Of a stretch of 64,000 bases of DNA, positions 18,274-26,804 are shown piece by piece. Source of the stretch: Halovulum dunhuangense (GTDB taxonomy: Bacteria > Pseudomonadota > Alphaproteobacteria > Rhodobacterales > Rhodobacteraceae). Position 1 is the stretch's first letter. Each line of letters opens with the position of its first letter. Both the position numbers and the translations under genes were made by a program. Location: assembly GCF_013093415.1 (NCBI RefSeq), contig NZ_JABFBC010000003.1, positions 124,001 to 188,000 on the forward strand. Reading direction: 5' to 3'. The notes under the pieces were generated by a model, which ran no database searches, was not told the origin of the DNA, and saw only the letters and a list, made by a program, of their open reading frames with translations.

Positions 18274-18301
18274 TTGCCCGGGTGGCGGCGGCGCGTTAAT
18301 C
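18274..18301 (+). promoter_or_regulatory. Weak putative promoter of fabF-mltG
   Basis: TTGCCC (18274-18279) and TTAATC (18296-18301) with 16 bases between. Plausible because acpP is terminated just upstream, so fabF needs its own start. Confidence 0.35.
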
Positions 18302-18335
18302 ATGCGCGCGTGACTGGTGTGGGAAAGGAATGCGG

Positions 18336-19592
18336 ATGCGTCGTGTCGTCGTGACGGGCCTGGGCATGGTGTCGCCCCTGGCGTGCGGGGTCGAGGAAAG
18401 CTGGAAGCGCCTGCTGGAAGGGCGATCCGCGGCCGGGACGATCACCCATTTCGACGCGAGCCACCTGCCGACCAACTATGCCTGCCAGGTACCCTATGGC
18501 GACGGGTCGGACGGCACCTTCAATCCCGAGGACTGGGTGTCCGCGAAGGATGCCAAGAAGATCGACAATTTCATCCTGTTCGGCATGGCCGCCGCCGACA
18601 TGGCGGTGCGCGACGCGGGCTGGGCGCCTTCGGACGAGGAGGAGTTGCTGCGCACCGGGGTCATCATCGGTTCGGGCATCGGGGGGTTGCAGACGATCTA
18701 TGACGCCTCGATCACGCTGAAGGAGCGTGGGCCGCGGCGGATCTCTCCGTTCTTCATTCCCTCGGCGCTGATCAACCTGGCCTCGGGGCAGGTGTCGATC
18801 CGCTACGGGTTCAAGGGGCCGAACCATTCGGTGGTGACGGCCTGCGCGACCGGCGCCCATGCCATCGGCGACGCGGCGCGGCTGATCGCGCTGGACGATG
18901 CGGACGTGATGGTGGCGGGCGGGGCCGAAGCCTCGATCTGCGAGCTGGGCATCGCCGGTTTCAACGCCTGCAAGGCGCTTTCGACCCAGCGGCGGGACGA
19001 TCCGCAGCACGCCTCGCGCCCCTGGGACAAGGACCGTGACGGCTTTGTCATGGGCGAGGGCGCGGGCGTGGTGGTGCTGGAGGAATACGAGCACGCGAAG
19101 AAGCGCGGCGCGAAGATCTATGCCGAGGTGACGGGTTACGGCCTGTCTGGCGACGCCTATCACATCACGGCGCCGTCGGAGGATGGCGATGGCGGGATGC
19201 GCGCGATGCGGGCGGCGCTGAAGCGCGCGGGGCTGGCGCCGGATGCGGTGGACTATGTCAACGCGCATGGCACGTCCACGATGGCGGACACGATCGAGCT
19301 GGGCGCGGTCGAGCGGCTTCTGGGCAATGCGGCGGCCAAGGTGACGATGTCCTCGACCAAATCCTCGATCGGGCATCTGCTGGGGGCCGCGGGCGCGGTC
19401 GAGGCGATCTTCTGCGTGCTGGCGCTGCGCGACCAGGTCGCGCCGCCGACGATCAACCTGGACAACCCGGCGGTGGAGACGCCGATCGATCTGGCGCCCA
19501 ACGCGGCGCGGGAGCGGCGGATCGACGTGGCGATGTCGAACTCCTTCGGGTTCGGCGGGACCAACGCGGCGCTGGTCCTGACGCGGGTCTGA
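18336..19592 (+). CDS. fabF: 3-oxoacyl-ACP synthase II FabF
   Basis: 418 aa. The Cys-His-His triad is visible: Cys170 in TACATGAHA, His near 311 in NAHGTST, and His near 346 in SIGHLLGAAG. The condensing enzyme elongates acyl chains on AcpP. Of two in-frame ATGs, 18336 is chosen because AAGGA (18325-18329) is six bases upstream, whereas it abuts the ATG at 18330. Confidence 0.96.
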   Translation: MRRVVVTGLGMVSPLACGVEESWKRLLEGRSAAGTITHFDASHLPTNYACQVPYGDGSDGTFNPEDWVSAKDAKKIDNFILFGMAAADMAVRDAGWAPSDEEELLRTGVIIGSGIGGLQTIYDASITLKERGPRRISPFFIPSALINLASGQVSIRYGFKGPNHSVVTACATGAHAIGDAARLIALDDADVMVAGGAEASICELGIAGFNACKALSTQRRDDPQHASRPWDKDRDGFVMGEGAGVVVLEEYEHAKKRGAKIYAEVTGYGLSGDAYHITAPSEDGDGGMRAMRAALKRAGLAPDAVDYVNAHGTSTMADTIELGAVERLLGNAAAKVTMSSTKSSIGHLLGAAGAVEAIFCVLALRDQVAPPTINLDNPAVETPIDLAPNAARERRIDVAMSNSFGFGGTNAALVLTRV

Positions 19593-19614
19593 GACGGTGG
19601 CGAAGAAAGGCGGC

Positions 19615-20772
19615 ATGGCACGGCATATCGCGGCGAATGCGCTGACATTCCTGATCCTGGGTCTGGTGGTCGTGCTTGGCCTGCTGAAATGGGGCAACGA
19701 CACCTTCAACGGGCCCGGCCCGCTGGCCGAGGCGGCGGTGGTCGAGGTGCCGCGGGGGGCGAACCTTGCGCGCGTCACGCAGGCGCTGACCGAGGCGGGC
19801 GCCATCCGCAACGAGACCGTGTTCCGCATCGGCGCGCGCTACACCGGCCAGGACGACGAGCTGAAATTCGGGCTTTACCGGATCCCGGCCGGGGCCTCGA
19901 TGGTGGAGATCCTGGACCAGCTGACCAGCGGCACGGCGGCGGCGGCGCGGTTCGAGGCGACGTTCACGATCAACAATGGCGGGGTGGGGCTGCGGCTGCG
20001 CGACCTGCTGGCCGAGGCGCCGCAGGAGCAGCCGGAGACGCTGGAGGACGCGCTCGAGCGGGTCACGGCGCTGGAGGAGGACGGCCAGTCGGTCGCTTTC
20101 CGGGTGAGCGTGTCCGAGGGGCTGACGGTGTTCCAGGTGATCGAGGGCCTGCGCGCGATCCCGGTCATGGAGGGCGAGATCACGGAGGTACCCTCCGAGG
20201 GGATGCTGGCGCCCGATACCTATGCGTTCAACGAAGGGGCGGACCGGGCGGCGCTGGTCGCGCAGATGCGCGCGGCGCAGGAGGCACGGATCGCGGCGGC
20301 CTGGGAGGGGCGCGACGCCGGCCTGCCGATCGACACGCCCGAGGAATTGCTGGTGCTGGCATCCATCATCGAGAAGGAGACGGGGGTGCCGCAGGAGCGG
20401 GGCACGGTGGCGGCGGTGTTCGTGAACCGGCTGAACCGCGGCATGCGGCTTCAGACGGATCCGACGATCATCTACGGCATCACCCGCGGGCAGTCGGTGT
20501 TCGACCGGCCGATCCGGCGCAGCGACATCGACGGCGTGACGGAGAGCCGCGAGCATGGGGCGGTGGAGTACAACACCTACCAGGTGGACGGCCTGCCGCC
20601 GGGGCCGATCGCCAATCCGGGCCGCGCCTCGCTTGAGGCGGCGGCAAGCCCGGAGGCGTCGAACTTCATCTATTTCGTGGCGGACGGGACCGGCGGGCAT
20701 GCCTTTGCCGAGACGCTGGAGGAGCACAACCGCAACGTCGCGAATTACCGGCGGTTGCAGAACGGGCAGTGA
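19615..20772 (+). CDS. mltG: Endolytic murein transglycosylase MltG
   Basis: 385 aa. One N-terminal membrane segment (about residues 9-24), then the YceG-like domain with the catalytic Glu in ASIIEKETG near residue 253, and the NPGRASLEAAASP motif. It cleaves nascent glycan strands and may terminate their synthesis. A GTG 18 bases upstream (19597) is an alternative start; the ATG is preceded by GAAAGG and fits relatives better. It is the last backbone gene before the GTA cluster, a position conserved in Rhodobacterales. Confidence 0.93.
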   Translation: MARHIAANALTFLILGLVVVLGLLKWGNDTFNGPGPLAEAAVVEVPRGANLARVTQALTEAGAIRNETVFRIGARYTGQDDELKFGLYRIPAGASMVEILDQLTSGTAAAARFEATFTINNGGVGLRLRDLLAEAPQEQPETLEDALERVTALEEDGQSVAFRVSVSEGLTVFQVIEGLRAIPVMEGEITEVPSEGMLAPDTYAFNEGADRAALVAQMRAAQEARIAAAWEGRDAGLPIDTPEELLVLASIIEKETGVPQERGTVAAVFVNRLNRGMRLQTDPTIIYGITRGQSVFDRPIRRSDIDGVTESREHGAVEYNTYQVDGLPPGPIANPGRASLEAAASPEASNFIYFVADGTGGHAFAETLEEHNRNVANYRRLQNGQ

Positions 20773-20794
20773 GCAGCGCGCGCTGCCTGTGCAG

Positions 20795-20831
20795 CTCAGG
20801 GTATAGTGCTTGACTCAGCGCGCGCCCTGAG
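20795..20831. promoter_or_regulatory. Inverted repeat straddling the GTA leader promoter -35 region
   Basis: CTCAGGG (20795-20801) and CCCTGAG (20825-20831) are perfect inverted copies, centred on the TTGACT element. A GGTATAG direct repeat (20800-20806, 20832-20837 with flanking base) also occurs. Possible operator for a GTA regulator; inference only. Confidence 0.4.
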
Positions 20832-20838
20832 GTATAGC
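20810..20838 (+). promoter_or_regulatory. Sigma70-like promoter between mltG and the GTA cluster
   Basis: TTGACT (20810-20815), a 17-base spacer, then TATAGC (20833-20838). This is among the best promoter matches in the window. The predicted start near 20845 lies only about 18 bases before a strong terminator hairpin. Confidence 0.65.
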
Positions 20839-20862
20839 TAAGCGCATACTGGGACACATCCG

Positions 20863-20895
20863 AGGGCGGGCCGCGAAAGCGGCGCCGCCCTTTTT
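20863..20895 (+). terminator. Intrinsic terminator or attenuator ahead of GTA gene 1
   Basis: AGGGCGG (20863-20869) pairs with CCGCCCT (20885-20891). Inside is CCGC-GAAA-GCGG (20871-20882) with a GNRA tetraloop, one G bulged; TTTTT follows at 20891-20895. It could end mltG transcripts, but its place downstream of a promoter and upstream of GTA gene 1 suggests attenuation or a roughly 50-base RNA. Confidence 0.8.
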
Positions 20896-20958
20896 CATGC
20901 CGTGCCGTCCGTGACGGGCCGGCCGGCCGATCCCCACCGATAACGAGCAGGCATCCCC

Positions 20959-21288
20959 ATGACAGTGCGTCCGCCCGACGGCGACGCGGCGACGGCGCTG
21001 CGCCTGGAACAGGCGCGCGAGGTCTACGCATCCCTTTTCAAGGCGTTACAGGCGTCGGTCCGGAAGCTGGAGACCGACGAGGAAAACGGCAGTGACGCGC
21101 GGCACCGGCAGGAGCTGTACCGCGCGCATATCAAGCAGCTTCAGACGGTATTCGAACTTGAGGGTTCCCTTGGCACATATGGCACAAACGCGGCGTCCCG
21201 CCGGCTCGACCTCGATGCGGCGCGCGCCGAGATCCGTCAAAGACTTGCTTGGATCGGCGAGCGCGGAGGAGATCGAGAGCTTCCTTGA
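20959..21288 (+). CDS. GTA terminase small subunit (g1)
   Basis: 109 aa. A charged helical protein at the first position of the GTA cluster, like RcGTA g1, which acts as the small terminase subunit that engages DNA for headful packaging. No strong motif can be read; assignment rests on position, size and helical composition. Its last 74 bases overlap the terL reading frame. Confidence 0.8.
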   Translation: MTVRPPDGDAATALRLEQAREVYASLFKALQASVRKLETDEENGSDARHRQELYRAHIKQLQTVFELEGSLGTYGTNAASRRLDLDAARAEIRQRLAWIGERGGDRELP

Positions 21289-22573
21289 GGGGCTGAGCGA
21301 GAACGCCCTGCTGGCGTTGCCGTTCCTGTTCGAGCACTGGGCCCATGCCGATCACCAGCTGCCGCCCGAGGGCGACTGGACGACCTGGGTCGTGCTGGGC
21401 GGGCGCGGCGCGGGCAAGACGCGCACCGGGGCGGAATGGGTCCGGGCGCAGGTGGAGGGGGCCACGCCGGAGGCGCCGGGCCGGGCGCGGCGGGTGGCGC
21501 TGGTGGGCGAAACCTATGACCAGGCGCGGGACGTGATGGTGATGGGCGACAGCGGGATCCTGGCCTGTTCGCCGCCCGACCGGCGGCCCGAGTGGCAGGC
21601 GACGCGGCGGCGGCTGGTCTGGGCCAACGGGGCGGAGGCGAAGTGCTATTCGGCCTCGGACCCGGAGGCGCTGCGGGGGCCGCAATTCGATGCGGCCTGG
21701 TGCGACGAGCTGGCCAAGTGGAAGCGTGCCGAGGAGACCTGGGACATGCTTCAGTTCTGCCTGCGGCTGGGCGACGATCCGCGGCAGGTGGTGACGACGA
21801 CGCCGCGGGCGACGCCGCTGCTGCGCCGGCTGCTGGACGATGCCGACACGGTGCGGACCGCGGCCCCCACCGAGGCCAACCGGCTGTACCTGGCGGAGAC
21901 GTTCCTGGAAAAGATCACCGCGCGCTATCGCGGCACGCGGCTGGGCCGGCAGGAGCTGGACGGCGAGATGCTGACCGACACCGAGGGTGCGTTCTGGTCG
22001 CTGGATGGGCTGGACGCGGCGCGGGTGGCCGAGGCGCCGGCGCTGGACCGGATCGTGGTGGCGGTGGACCCCTCCGTGGGGGACCGGGCGGGGGGTGACG
22101 AATGCGGCATCGTGGTCGCGGGCGTCGTCTGCAAGGGCAAGCCGCAGGACTGGACGGCCTATGTGCTGGAGGATGCGAGCCTGGGCGGGGTGGGGCCGAC
22201 GGAATGGGCGGGCCGCGCGCTGCGCAAGCTGGGCGAGCACGGGGCCGATGCGCTGGTGGCCGAGGTCAACCAGGGCGGCAAGCTGGTCGGCGCGGTGATC
22301 CGGGGGATCGATCCCTTCGTGCGGATCGTCGAGGTGAACGCGAGCCAGTCCAAGGGCGCGCGGGCCGAGCCGGTGGCGGCGCTGTATGAGCAGGGGCGGG
22401 TGCGCCATGTCGGCGCGTTCCCGAAGCTTGAGGATCAGATGAGCCAGATGACGCGGGCGGGCTATGCGGGCCGCGGCAGCCCGGACCGGCTGGATGCGCT
22501 GGTCTGGGCGCTGCACGAGCTGATGATCCGCCCCGCCAGCGACTACGTCGCGCCGCGGGTGCGCCCGCTCTGA
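21215..22573 (+). CDS. GTA terminase large subunit (g2)
   Basis: 452 aa. ATPase motor with Walker A GGRGAGKT at 62-69 and a C-terminal nuclease domain beginning at VAVDPSVGDRAGGDE, the metal-binding Asp cluster. The start is uncertain: ATG 21215 gives a product starting MRRAPRSVKD that fits relatives, but no clear ribosome site precedes it; ATG 21179 and TTG 21245 are alternatives. Translation is probably coupled to g1. Confidence 0.93.
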   Translation: MRRAPRSVKDLLGSASAEEIESFLEGLSENALLALPFLFEHWAHADHQLPPEGDWTTWVVLGGRGAGKTRTGAEWVRAQVEGATPEAPGRARRVALVGETYDQARDVMVMGDSGILACSPPDRRPEWQATRRRLVWANGAEAKCYSASDPEALRGPQFDAAWCDELAKWKRAEETWDMLQFCLRLGDDPRQVVTTTPRATPLLRRLLDDADTVRTAAPTEANRLYLAETFLEKITARYRGTRLGRQELDGEMLTDTEGAFWSLDGLDAARVAEAPALDRIVVAVDPSVGDRAGGDECGIVVAGVVCKGKPQDWTAYVLEDASLGGVGPTEWAGRALRKLGEHGADALVAEVNQGGKLVGAVIRGIDPFVRIVEVNASQSKGARAEPVAALYEQGRVRHVGAFPKLEDQMSQMTRAGYAGRGSPDRLDALVWALHELMIRPASDYVAPRVRPL

Positions 22574-22618
22574 GCGCGGGCGGCCGGGCTTTTCACCACA
22601 GATCAGGAGCGGGAGCGC

Positions 22619-23797
22619 ATGGGTTTCAAGCTGTTTCGGGCGGCGTCTGCGGACGTGGCCGAGAAGAAGGCGTCGGCGGCGGCCACGGTGGTGGCGATGC
22701 ATGCGGGCGGGCGCGCGGCCTGGAGCCCGCGCGACGCCGCGTCGCTGACGCGGACGGGTTTCGTGCAGAACCCGGTGGGGTTCCGCTGCGTGAAGATGAT
22801 CGCCGAGGCCGCCGCCGCGGTGCCGGTGCTGCTGCAGGATGCCGACCGGCGCTACGAGGCGCACCCCTTGTTGGGCCTGCTGGAGCGGCCCAACCCGGCG
22901 CAGGGGCGGGCGGCGCTGTTCGAGGCGCTGTTCGGCCAGCTGCTGCTGACCGGGGACGGCTACCTGGAGGCGGCGGGCGAGACGCTGGCGGGGGGGCCTG
23001 CCGAGCTGCATGTGCTGCGATCCGACCGCATGCGGGTGGTGCCGGGGGCGGATGGCTGGCCGGTGGCCTATGAATACGCGGTGGGCGGGCGCAAGCAGGT
23101 GTTTGCCATGCGCGAGGGGGTGCCGCCCATCCTGCATGTGCGGGCGTTCCATCCGCAGGACGACCATTACGGGCTGAGCCCGATGCAGGCGGCGGCCGTG
23201 GCGGTGGATGTGCACAACGCGGCCGCGCGCTGGTCCAAGGCGCTGCTGGACAACGCGGCGCGGCCCTCGGGCGCGATCGTCTACAAGGGGGCGGACGGGC
23301 TGGGGCAGCTGGGCGCGGACCAGTACGCGCGGCTGCGCGACGAGCTTGAGACGCACCACCAGGGCGCGCGCAATGCGGGTCGGCCGATGCTGCTGGAGGG
23401 CGGGCTCGACTGGAAGCCGATGGGCTTCTCGCCCTCGGACATGGAATTTCACAAGACCAAGGACGCGGCGGCGCGGGAGATCGCACTCGCCTTCGGGGTG
23501 CCGCCGATGCTGCTGGGCTTTCCGGGCGACAACACCTACGCGAACTACCAGGAGGCGAACCGCGCCTTCTACCGGCTGACCGTGCTGCCCCTGATCGGCA
23601 AGACGCTGGCGGCGCTGAACGGCTGGCTGCCGGAGCGTTACGGCGCGGGGCTGTGCCTGCGGGCGGACCTGGACGGCATCCCGGCGCTGGCCGCCGAGCG
23701 CGAGGCGCAGTGGCGGCGGGTGAGCGAGGCGGGGTTCCTGACGGACGCCGAGAAGCGCGCCCTGCTGGGGCTGCCGCGGCTGGCGGACCCGGCATGA
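22619..23797 (+). CDS. GTA portal protein (g3), HK97 family
   Basis: 392 aa. The HK97-type portal fold is indicated by FVQNPVGFRCVKMIAEAAA, GLLERPNPAQ and the FHPQDDHYGLSPMQAA region. Twelve copies form the DNA channel at the capsid vertex. AGGAG lies at 22606-22610. Its stop overlaps the start of g3.5 (ATGA). Confidence 0.95.
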   Translation: MGFKLFRAASADVAEKKASAAATVVAMHAGGRAAWSPRDAASLTRTGFVQNPVGFRCVKMIAEAAAAVPVLLQDADRRYEAHPLLGLLERPNPAQGRAALFEALFGQLLLTGDGYLEAAGETLAGGPAELHVLRSDRMRVVPGADGWPVAYEYAVGGRKQVFAMREGVPPILHVRAFHPQDDHYGLSPMQAAAVAVDVHNAAARWSKALLDNAARPSGAIVYKGADGLGQLGADQYARLRDELETHHQGARNAGRPMLLEGGLDWKPMGFSPSDMEFHKTKDAAAREIALAFGVPPMLLGFPGDNTYANYQEANRAFYRLTVLPLIGKTLAALNGWLPERYGAGLCLRADLDGIPALAAEREAQWRRVSEAGFLTDAEKRALLGLPRLADPA

Positions 23798-24039
23798 GCG
23801 GGCGCGCGGGACGGGTCGGCGGCTCGCGGTTCCTGTACGAGCCGTTCGACGTGAACGCGGCGCGGATCGAGACCCATGAGCGGGTCACGGAGGAGCGCTG
23901 GATCAACCTGGAGCGGCGGCTGCATCACATCGAGATCGCGCTGGACCGGGTGGAGCGGCGGATGTGGCTGGCGGCCACGGGGCTGGCCGGGTTCCTGGCC
24001 GCCGAGGTGGCGCTGCGCTTTCTGACCATGACACAATGA
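23794..24039 (+). CDS. GTA g3.5 small membrane-segment protein
   Basis: 81 aa. An amphipathic helix with VTEERWINLERRLHHIEIALDRVERRM is followed by one hydrophobic segment (about residues 57-74). It matches the small g3.5 gene between portal and protease in RcGTA, whose function is unknown. ATGA overlap with the portal stop. Confidence 0.8.
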   Translation: MSGRAGRVGGSRFLYEPFDVNAARIETHERVTEERWINLERRLHHIEIALDRVERRMWLAATGLAGFLAAEVALRFLTMTQ

Positions 24040-24050
24040 GGGAGCCCGTG

Positions 24051-24599
24051 ATGAGCGGATACATGCAGGCCCCGCCGCTGGAGACCAAGTTCAGCGGCGG
24101 GGAGGGGCTGGCGCTGCGCGACTGCGCCATCGAGGGCTATGCCAGCCTGTTCGGGGTGCCCGACCAGGGCGGCGACACGGTGCGGCCCGGCGCCTATGCC
24201 GGCAGCCTGCGGGCGCTGGCGCGCGACGGGCGGCGGGTGAAGATGCTCTGGCAGCACGATCCCGCGCGGCCCATCGGCGTCTGGGAGGAAATCCGCGAGG
24301 ATGCGCGCGGCCTGTTCGTGCGGGGCCGCATCCTGTCGGAGGTGCAGGCGGGCCGCGAGGCGCTGGCGCTGATCGAGGCGGGCGCCATCGACGGGCTGTC
24401 GATCGGCTACCGGACCCTGCGCGCCGCCCGCGACGAGGCGGGGGGGCGCGCGCTTCTGGAAATCGAGTTGTGGGAAGTGTCGGTGGTGACCTTTCCGATG
24501 CTGCCGCAGGCGCGGGTCAGCACCGCCGACGCCTCGGACGAGGCGCTGGCGCGCGAGCTGGCCGACAGCTTTGCGCAGGCGCGGGCGCTGATGGGCTGA
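24051..24599 (+). CDS. GTA prohead protease (g4), HK97 family
   Basis: 182 aa, normal for the U35 family. His69 in MLWQHDPARPIG and Ser117 in IDGLSIGYR are the expected catalytic pair. It matures the capsid protein encoded next. The ATG at 24051 follows GAGGGAG with 6-base spacing; upstream in-frame starts are ignored. Confidence 0.93.
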   Translation: MSGYMQAPPLETKFSGGEGLALRDCAIEGYASLFGVPDQGGDTVRPGAYAGSLRALARDGRRVKMLWQHDPARPIGVWEEIREDARGLFVRGRILSEVQAGREALALIEAGAIDGLSIGYRTLRAARDEAGGRALLEIELWEVSVVTFPMLPQARVSTADASDEALARELADSFAQARALMG

Positions 24600-24644
24600 G
24601 GCCCGCATTGCCAGACGATCAACCCTTCATCGAGGATCTTTCCC

Positions 24645-25835
24645 ATGCACCACAAGGATACGGCGCCCTGGGCCGCTGCCGCGGCTGGCGAGGCGCTGGA
24701 CGTGAAGTCGGCCGTTTCCGGCTTTCTGAGCGATTTCAAGGCATTTCGCGACGACATCAAGATGCAACTCAAGGAACAGGATCAGCGTTTGACCATGCTC
24801 GACCGTAAGACCCATGCCGCCAAGCGGCCGCCGCTGTCCGCCCAGGCGGAAATCGAAGTGCCCCACAAGAAGGCCTTTGCCGCCTATCTGCGATCGGGCG
24901 ATGATGACGGGCTGCGCCACCTGGAGATCGAGGGCAAGGCGATGAACACCTCGGTTTCCGCGGAAGGCGGATACCTGGTCGATCCGCAGACCGCGCTGGG
25001 CATCGCCGGCGTGCTGCGCGACGCGGGTTCGCTGCGGGCGGTGGCCAATGTGGTGCAGGTCGAGGCCTCGGCCTATGACGTGCTGGTGGACCATACCGAT
25101 ATCGGCTCTGGCTGGGCCAGCGAGACCGGGGCCACCGGCGAGACCGCGACGCCGCAGATCGAGCGCATCTCGATCCCGCTGCACGAGCTGTCGGCGCTGC
25201 CCAAGGCAAGCCAGCGGCTGCTGGACGACAGCGCCTTCGACGTGGAGGGCTGGCTGGCCGAGCGTATCGGCGACAAGTTCGCCCGTGCCGAAGGCGGCGC
25301 CTTTGTCAACGGCGACGGGGTGGACAAGCCCACGGGCTTCCTGAGCTACACGGCGGTGGACAACGGCTCGTGGACCTGGGGGGCGCTGGGCTATGTGGCG
25401 ACCGGGGCCGCGGGCGACTTCTCGGCCACGGAGCCCGCGGATGCGATCGTGGACCTGGTCTACAGCCTGGGCGCGCGCTACCGGGCGCGGGCGAATTTCG
25501 TGATGAACTCGAAGACCGCGGGCGCCGTGCGCAAGATGAAGGACGCGGATGGCCGCTTCCTGTGGTCGGACGGGCTGGCCGCGGGCGAGCCTGCGCGGCT
25601 GATGGGCTATCCGGTGCTGATCGTCGAGGACATGCCCGATATCGCGGCGGGTGCGACCGCCATCGCCTTCGGCGATTTCGGCGCGGGCTACACCATCGCC
25701 GAGCGGCCGGACCTGCGCATCCTGCGCGATCCCTTCAGCGCCAAGCCCCATGTGCTGTTCTACGCGACCAAGCGCATCGGCGGCGATGTCAGCGATTTCG
25801 CGGCGATCAAGCTGCTGAAATTCGCCACCGCCTGA
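24645..25835 (+). CDS. GTA major capsid protein (g5)
   Basis: 396 aa HK97-fold capsid precursor. Residues about 1-105 are a helical scaffold domain (KEQDQRLTMLDRKTHAAKR). The mature region is expected to begin near AMNTSVSAEGGYLVDP, as in the processed RcGTA capsid. It ends KLLKFATA. A hairpin with a T run follows 26 bases after the stop, which may make this the most abundant transcript of the cluster. Confidence 0.97.
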   Translation: MHHKDTAPWAAAAAGEALDVKSAVSGFLSDFKAFRDDIKMQLKEQDQRLTMLDRKTHAAKRPPLSAQAEIEVPHKKAFAAYLRSGDDDGLRHLEIEGKAMNTSVSAEGGYLVDPQTALGIAGVLRDAGSLRAVANVVQVEASAYDVLVDHTDIGSGWASETGATGETATPQIERISIPLHELSALPKASQRLLDDSAFDVEGWLAERIGDKFARAEGGAFVNGDGVDKPTGFLSYTAVDNGSWTWGALGYVATGAAGDFSATEPADAIVDLVYSLGARYRARANFVMNSKTAGAVRKMKDADGRFLWSDGLAAGEPARLMGYPVLIVEDMPDIAAGATAIAFGDFGAGYTIAERPDLRILRDPFSAKPHVLFYATKRIGGDVSDFAAIKLLKFATA

Positions 25836-25860
25836 CGGGCCTGAGCCAGGCAGTGATCCG

Positions 25861-25886
25861 GGGCGTCCCTGTGGGGGCGCCCTTTT
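25861..25886 (+). terminator. Hairpin after the GTA capsid gene (partial terminator)
   Basis: A 9-bp stem (25861-25869 with 25874-25882, one U-G pair) with a 4-base loop is followed by TTTTCC. It sits inside the cluster 25 bases after g5, so it probably attenuates or protects mRNA rather than stopping all transcription. Confidence 0.6.
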
Positions 25887-25909
25887 CCTTTCCAGAGCGG
25901 GAGACGCGC

Positions 25910-26200
25910 ATGAGTGGCTATCTGATGAAGGCGGCCGGGGCCGAGGCCGAGGCCTGCATCGACTGGCGCCAGGGCTACCTGGAGCCGGGCGAGTATGTGG
26001 ATGCCGACCTGGGCTGGTCGATCATGCCCGCAGGCGACCTGGGCGACCCGGTGATCGCGTGCCAGAGCTTCGACGACCGCGCCTCGCATGCGCGGGTGCG
26101 GTCGGGCGTGCCGGGGCGTTTCTACATGCTGTGCGCGCGGGCGGCGACCAACACGGGCCGGATGCTGGAGCGGGCCATCGTGCTGCGCATCGCGGCCTGA
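25910..26200 (+). CDS. Probable phage fiber-tail adaptor-like protein in GTA cluster
   Basis: 96 aa. The C-terminal half (VRSGVPGRFYMLCARAATNTG, then RMLERAIVLRI) resembles the immunoglobulin-like phage fiber-tail adaptor family, whose members show a G-x-x-Y-x-L-x-x-R-x-T-x-x-G-R-x-D-E-R-S pattern. It lies between capsid (g5) and connector (g6), where the described RcGTA cluster has no named gene. GAGCGGGAG precedes the ATG. The family call is by pattern only. Confidence 0.6.
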   Translation: MSGYLMKAAGAEAEACIDWRQGYLEPGEYVDADLGWSIMPAGDLGDPVIACQSFDDRASHARVRSGVPGRFYMLCARAATNTGRMLERAIVLRIAA

Positions 26201-26213
26201 GGGGGGACGCGCG

Positions 26214-26804
26214 ATGAACCTGCGGGAACTGAGTGCGCCGGAGACGGCGGCGCTGCCGGTGGCCGATCTGGCGGCGCATCTGCGGCTGGGATCGGGCTTT
26301 GCCGATGACGGGGCGGAGGATGCGGCGCTGGCCTTCTGCCTGCGCGCGGCGATGGCCGCGATCGAGGGGCGCATCGGCAAGGCGCTGCTGGAGCGGGACT
26401 GCGAATGGGAGGTGGCGCACTGGTTCTCGGAGGAGCGGCAGGGCCTGCCGGTGGGACCCGTGAGCGCGGTAAGCGAGCTGGCGCTGGTCGACCGTGCGGG
26501 CGGCGTCGAGGTGGTGGAGCCGGGGCGCTATCGGCTGCACCGGGATATCTACCGGCCGGAGCTGCGTGGCGATCCGTTGCCGCGCATCCCCCTGGGCGGG
26601 CGGGCGCGACTGCGGTTCCTGGCCGGGTTCGGACCGCACTGGTCGGACCTGCCGGCGGACTTGGCGCAGGCGGTGATGCTGCTGGCGGCCGAGAATCACG
26701 AGGCGCGCGCGGCTGGTTACGGGGCTCCGGCGACCATGTCCTTCGGGGTGCTGGCGCTGATCGAGCGCTACCGCACCGTGCGCCTGCTGGGAGACCTGCT
26801 GTGA
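26214..26804 (+). CDS. GTA head-tail connector protein (g6)
   Basis: 196 aa. Helical N-terminal region (LPVADLAAHLRLGSGFADDGAEDAA) typical of gp6-like connector/adaptor proteins, then a beta-rich insert and a terminal helix. It forms the ring below the portal. GGGGGGAC precedes the ATG. Its stop overlaps the GTG start of g7. Confidence 0.88.
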   Translation: MNLRELSAPETAALPVADLAAHLRLGSGFADDGAEDAALAFCLRAAMAAIEGRIGKALLERDCEWEVAHWFSEERQGLPVGPVSAVSELALVDRAGGVEVVEPGRYRLHRDIYRPELRGDPLPRIPLGGRARLRFLAGFGPHWSDLPADLAQAVMLLAAENHEARAAGYGAPATMSFGVLALIERYRTVRLLGDLL

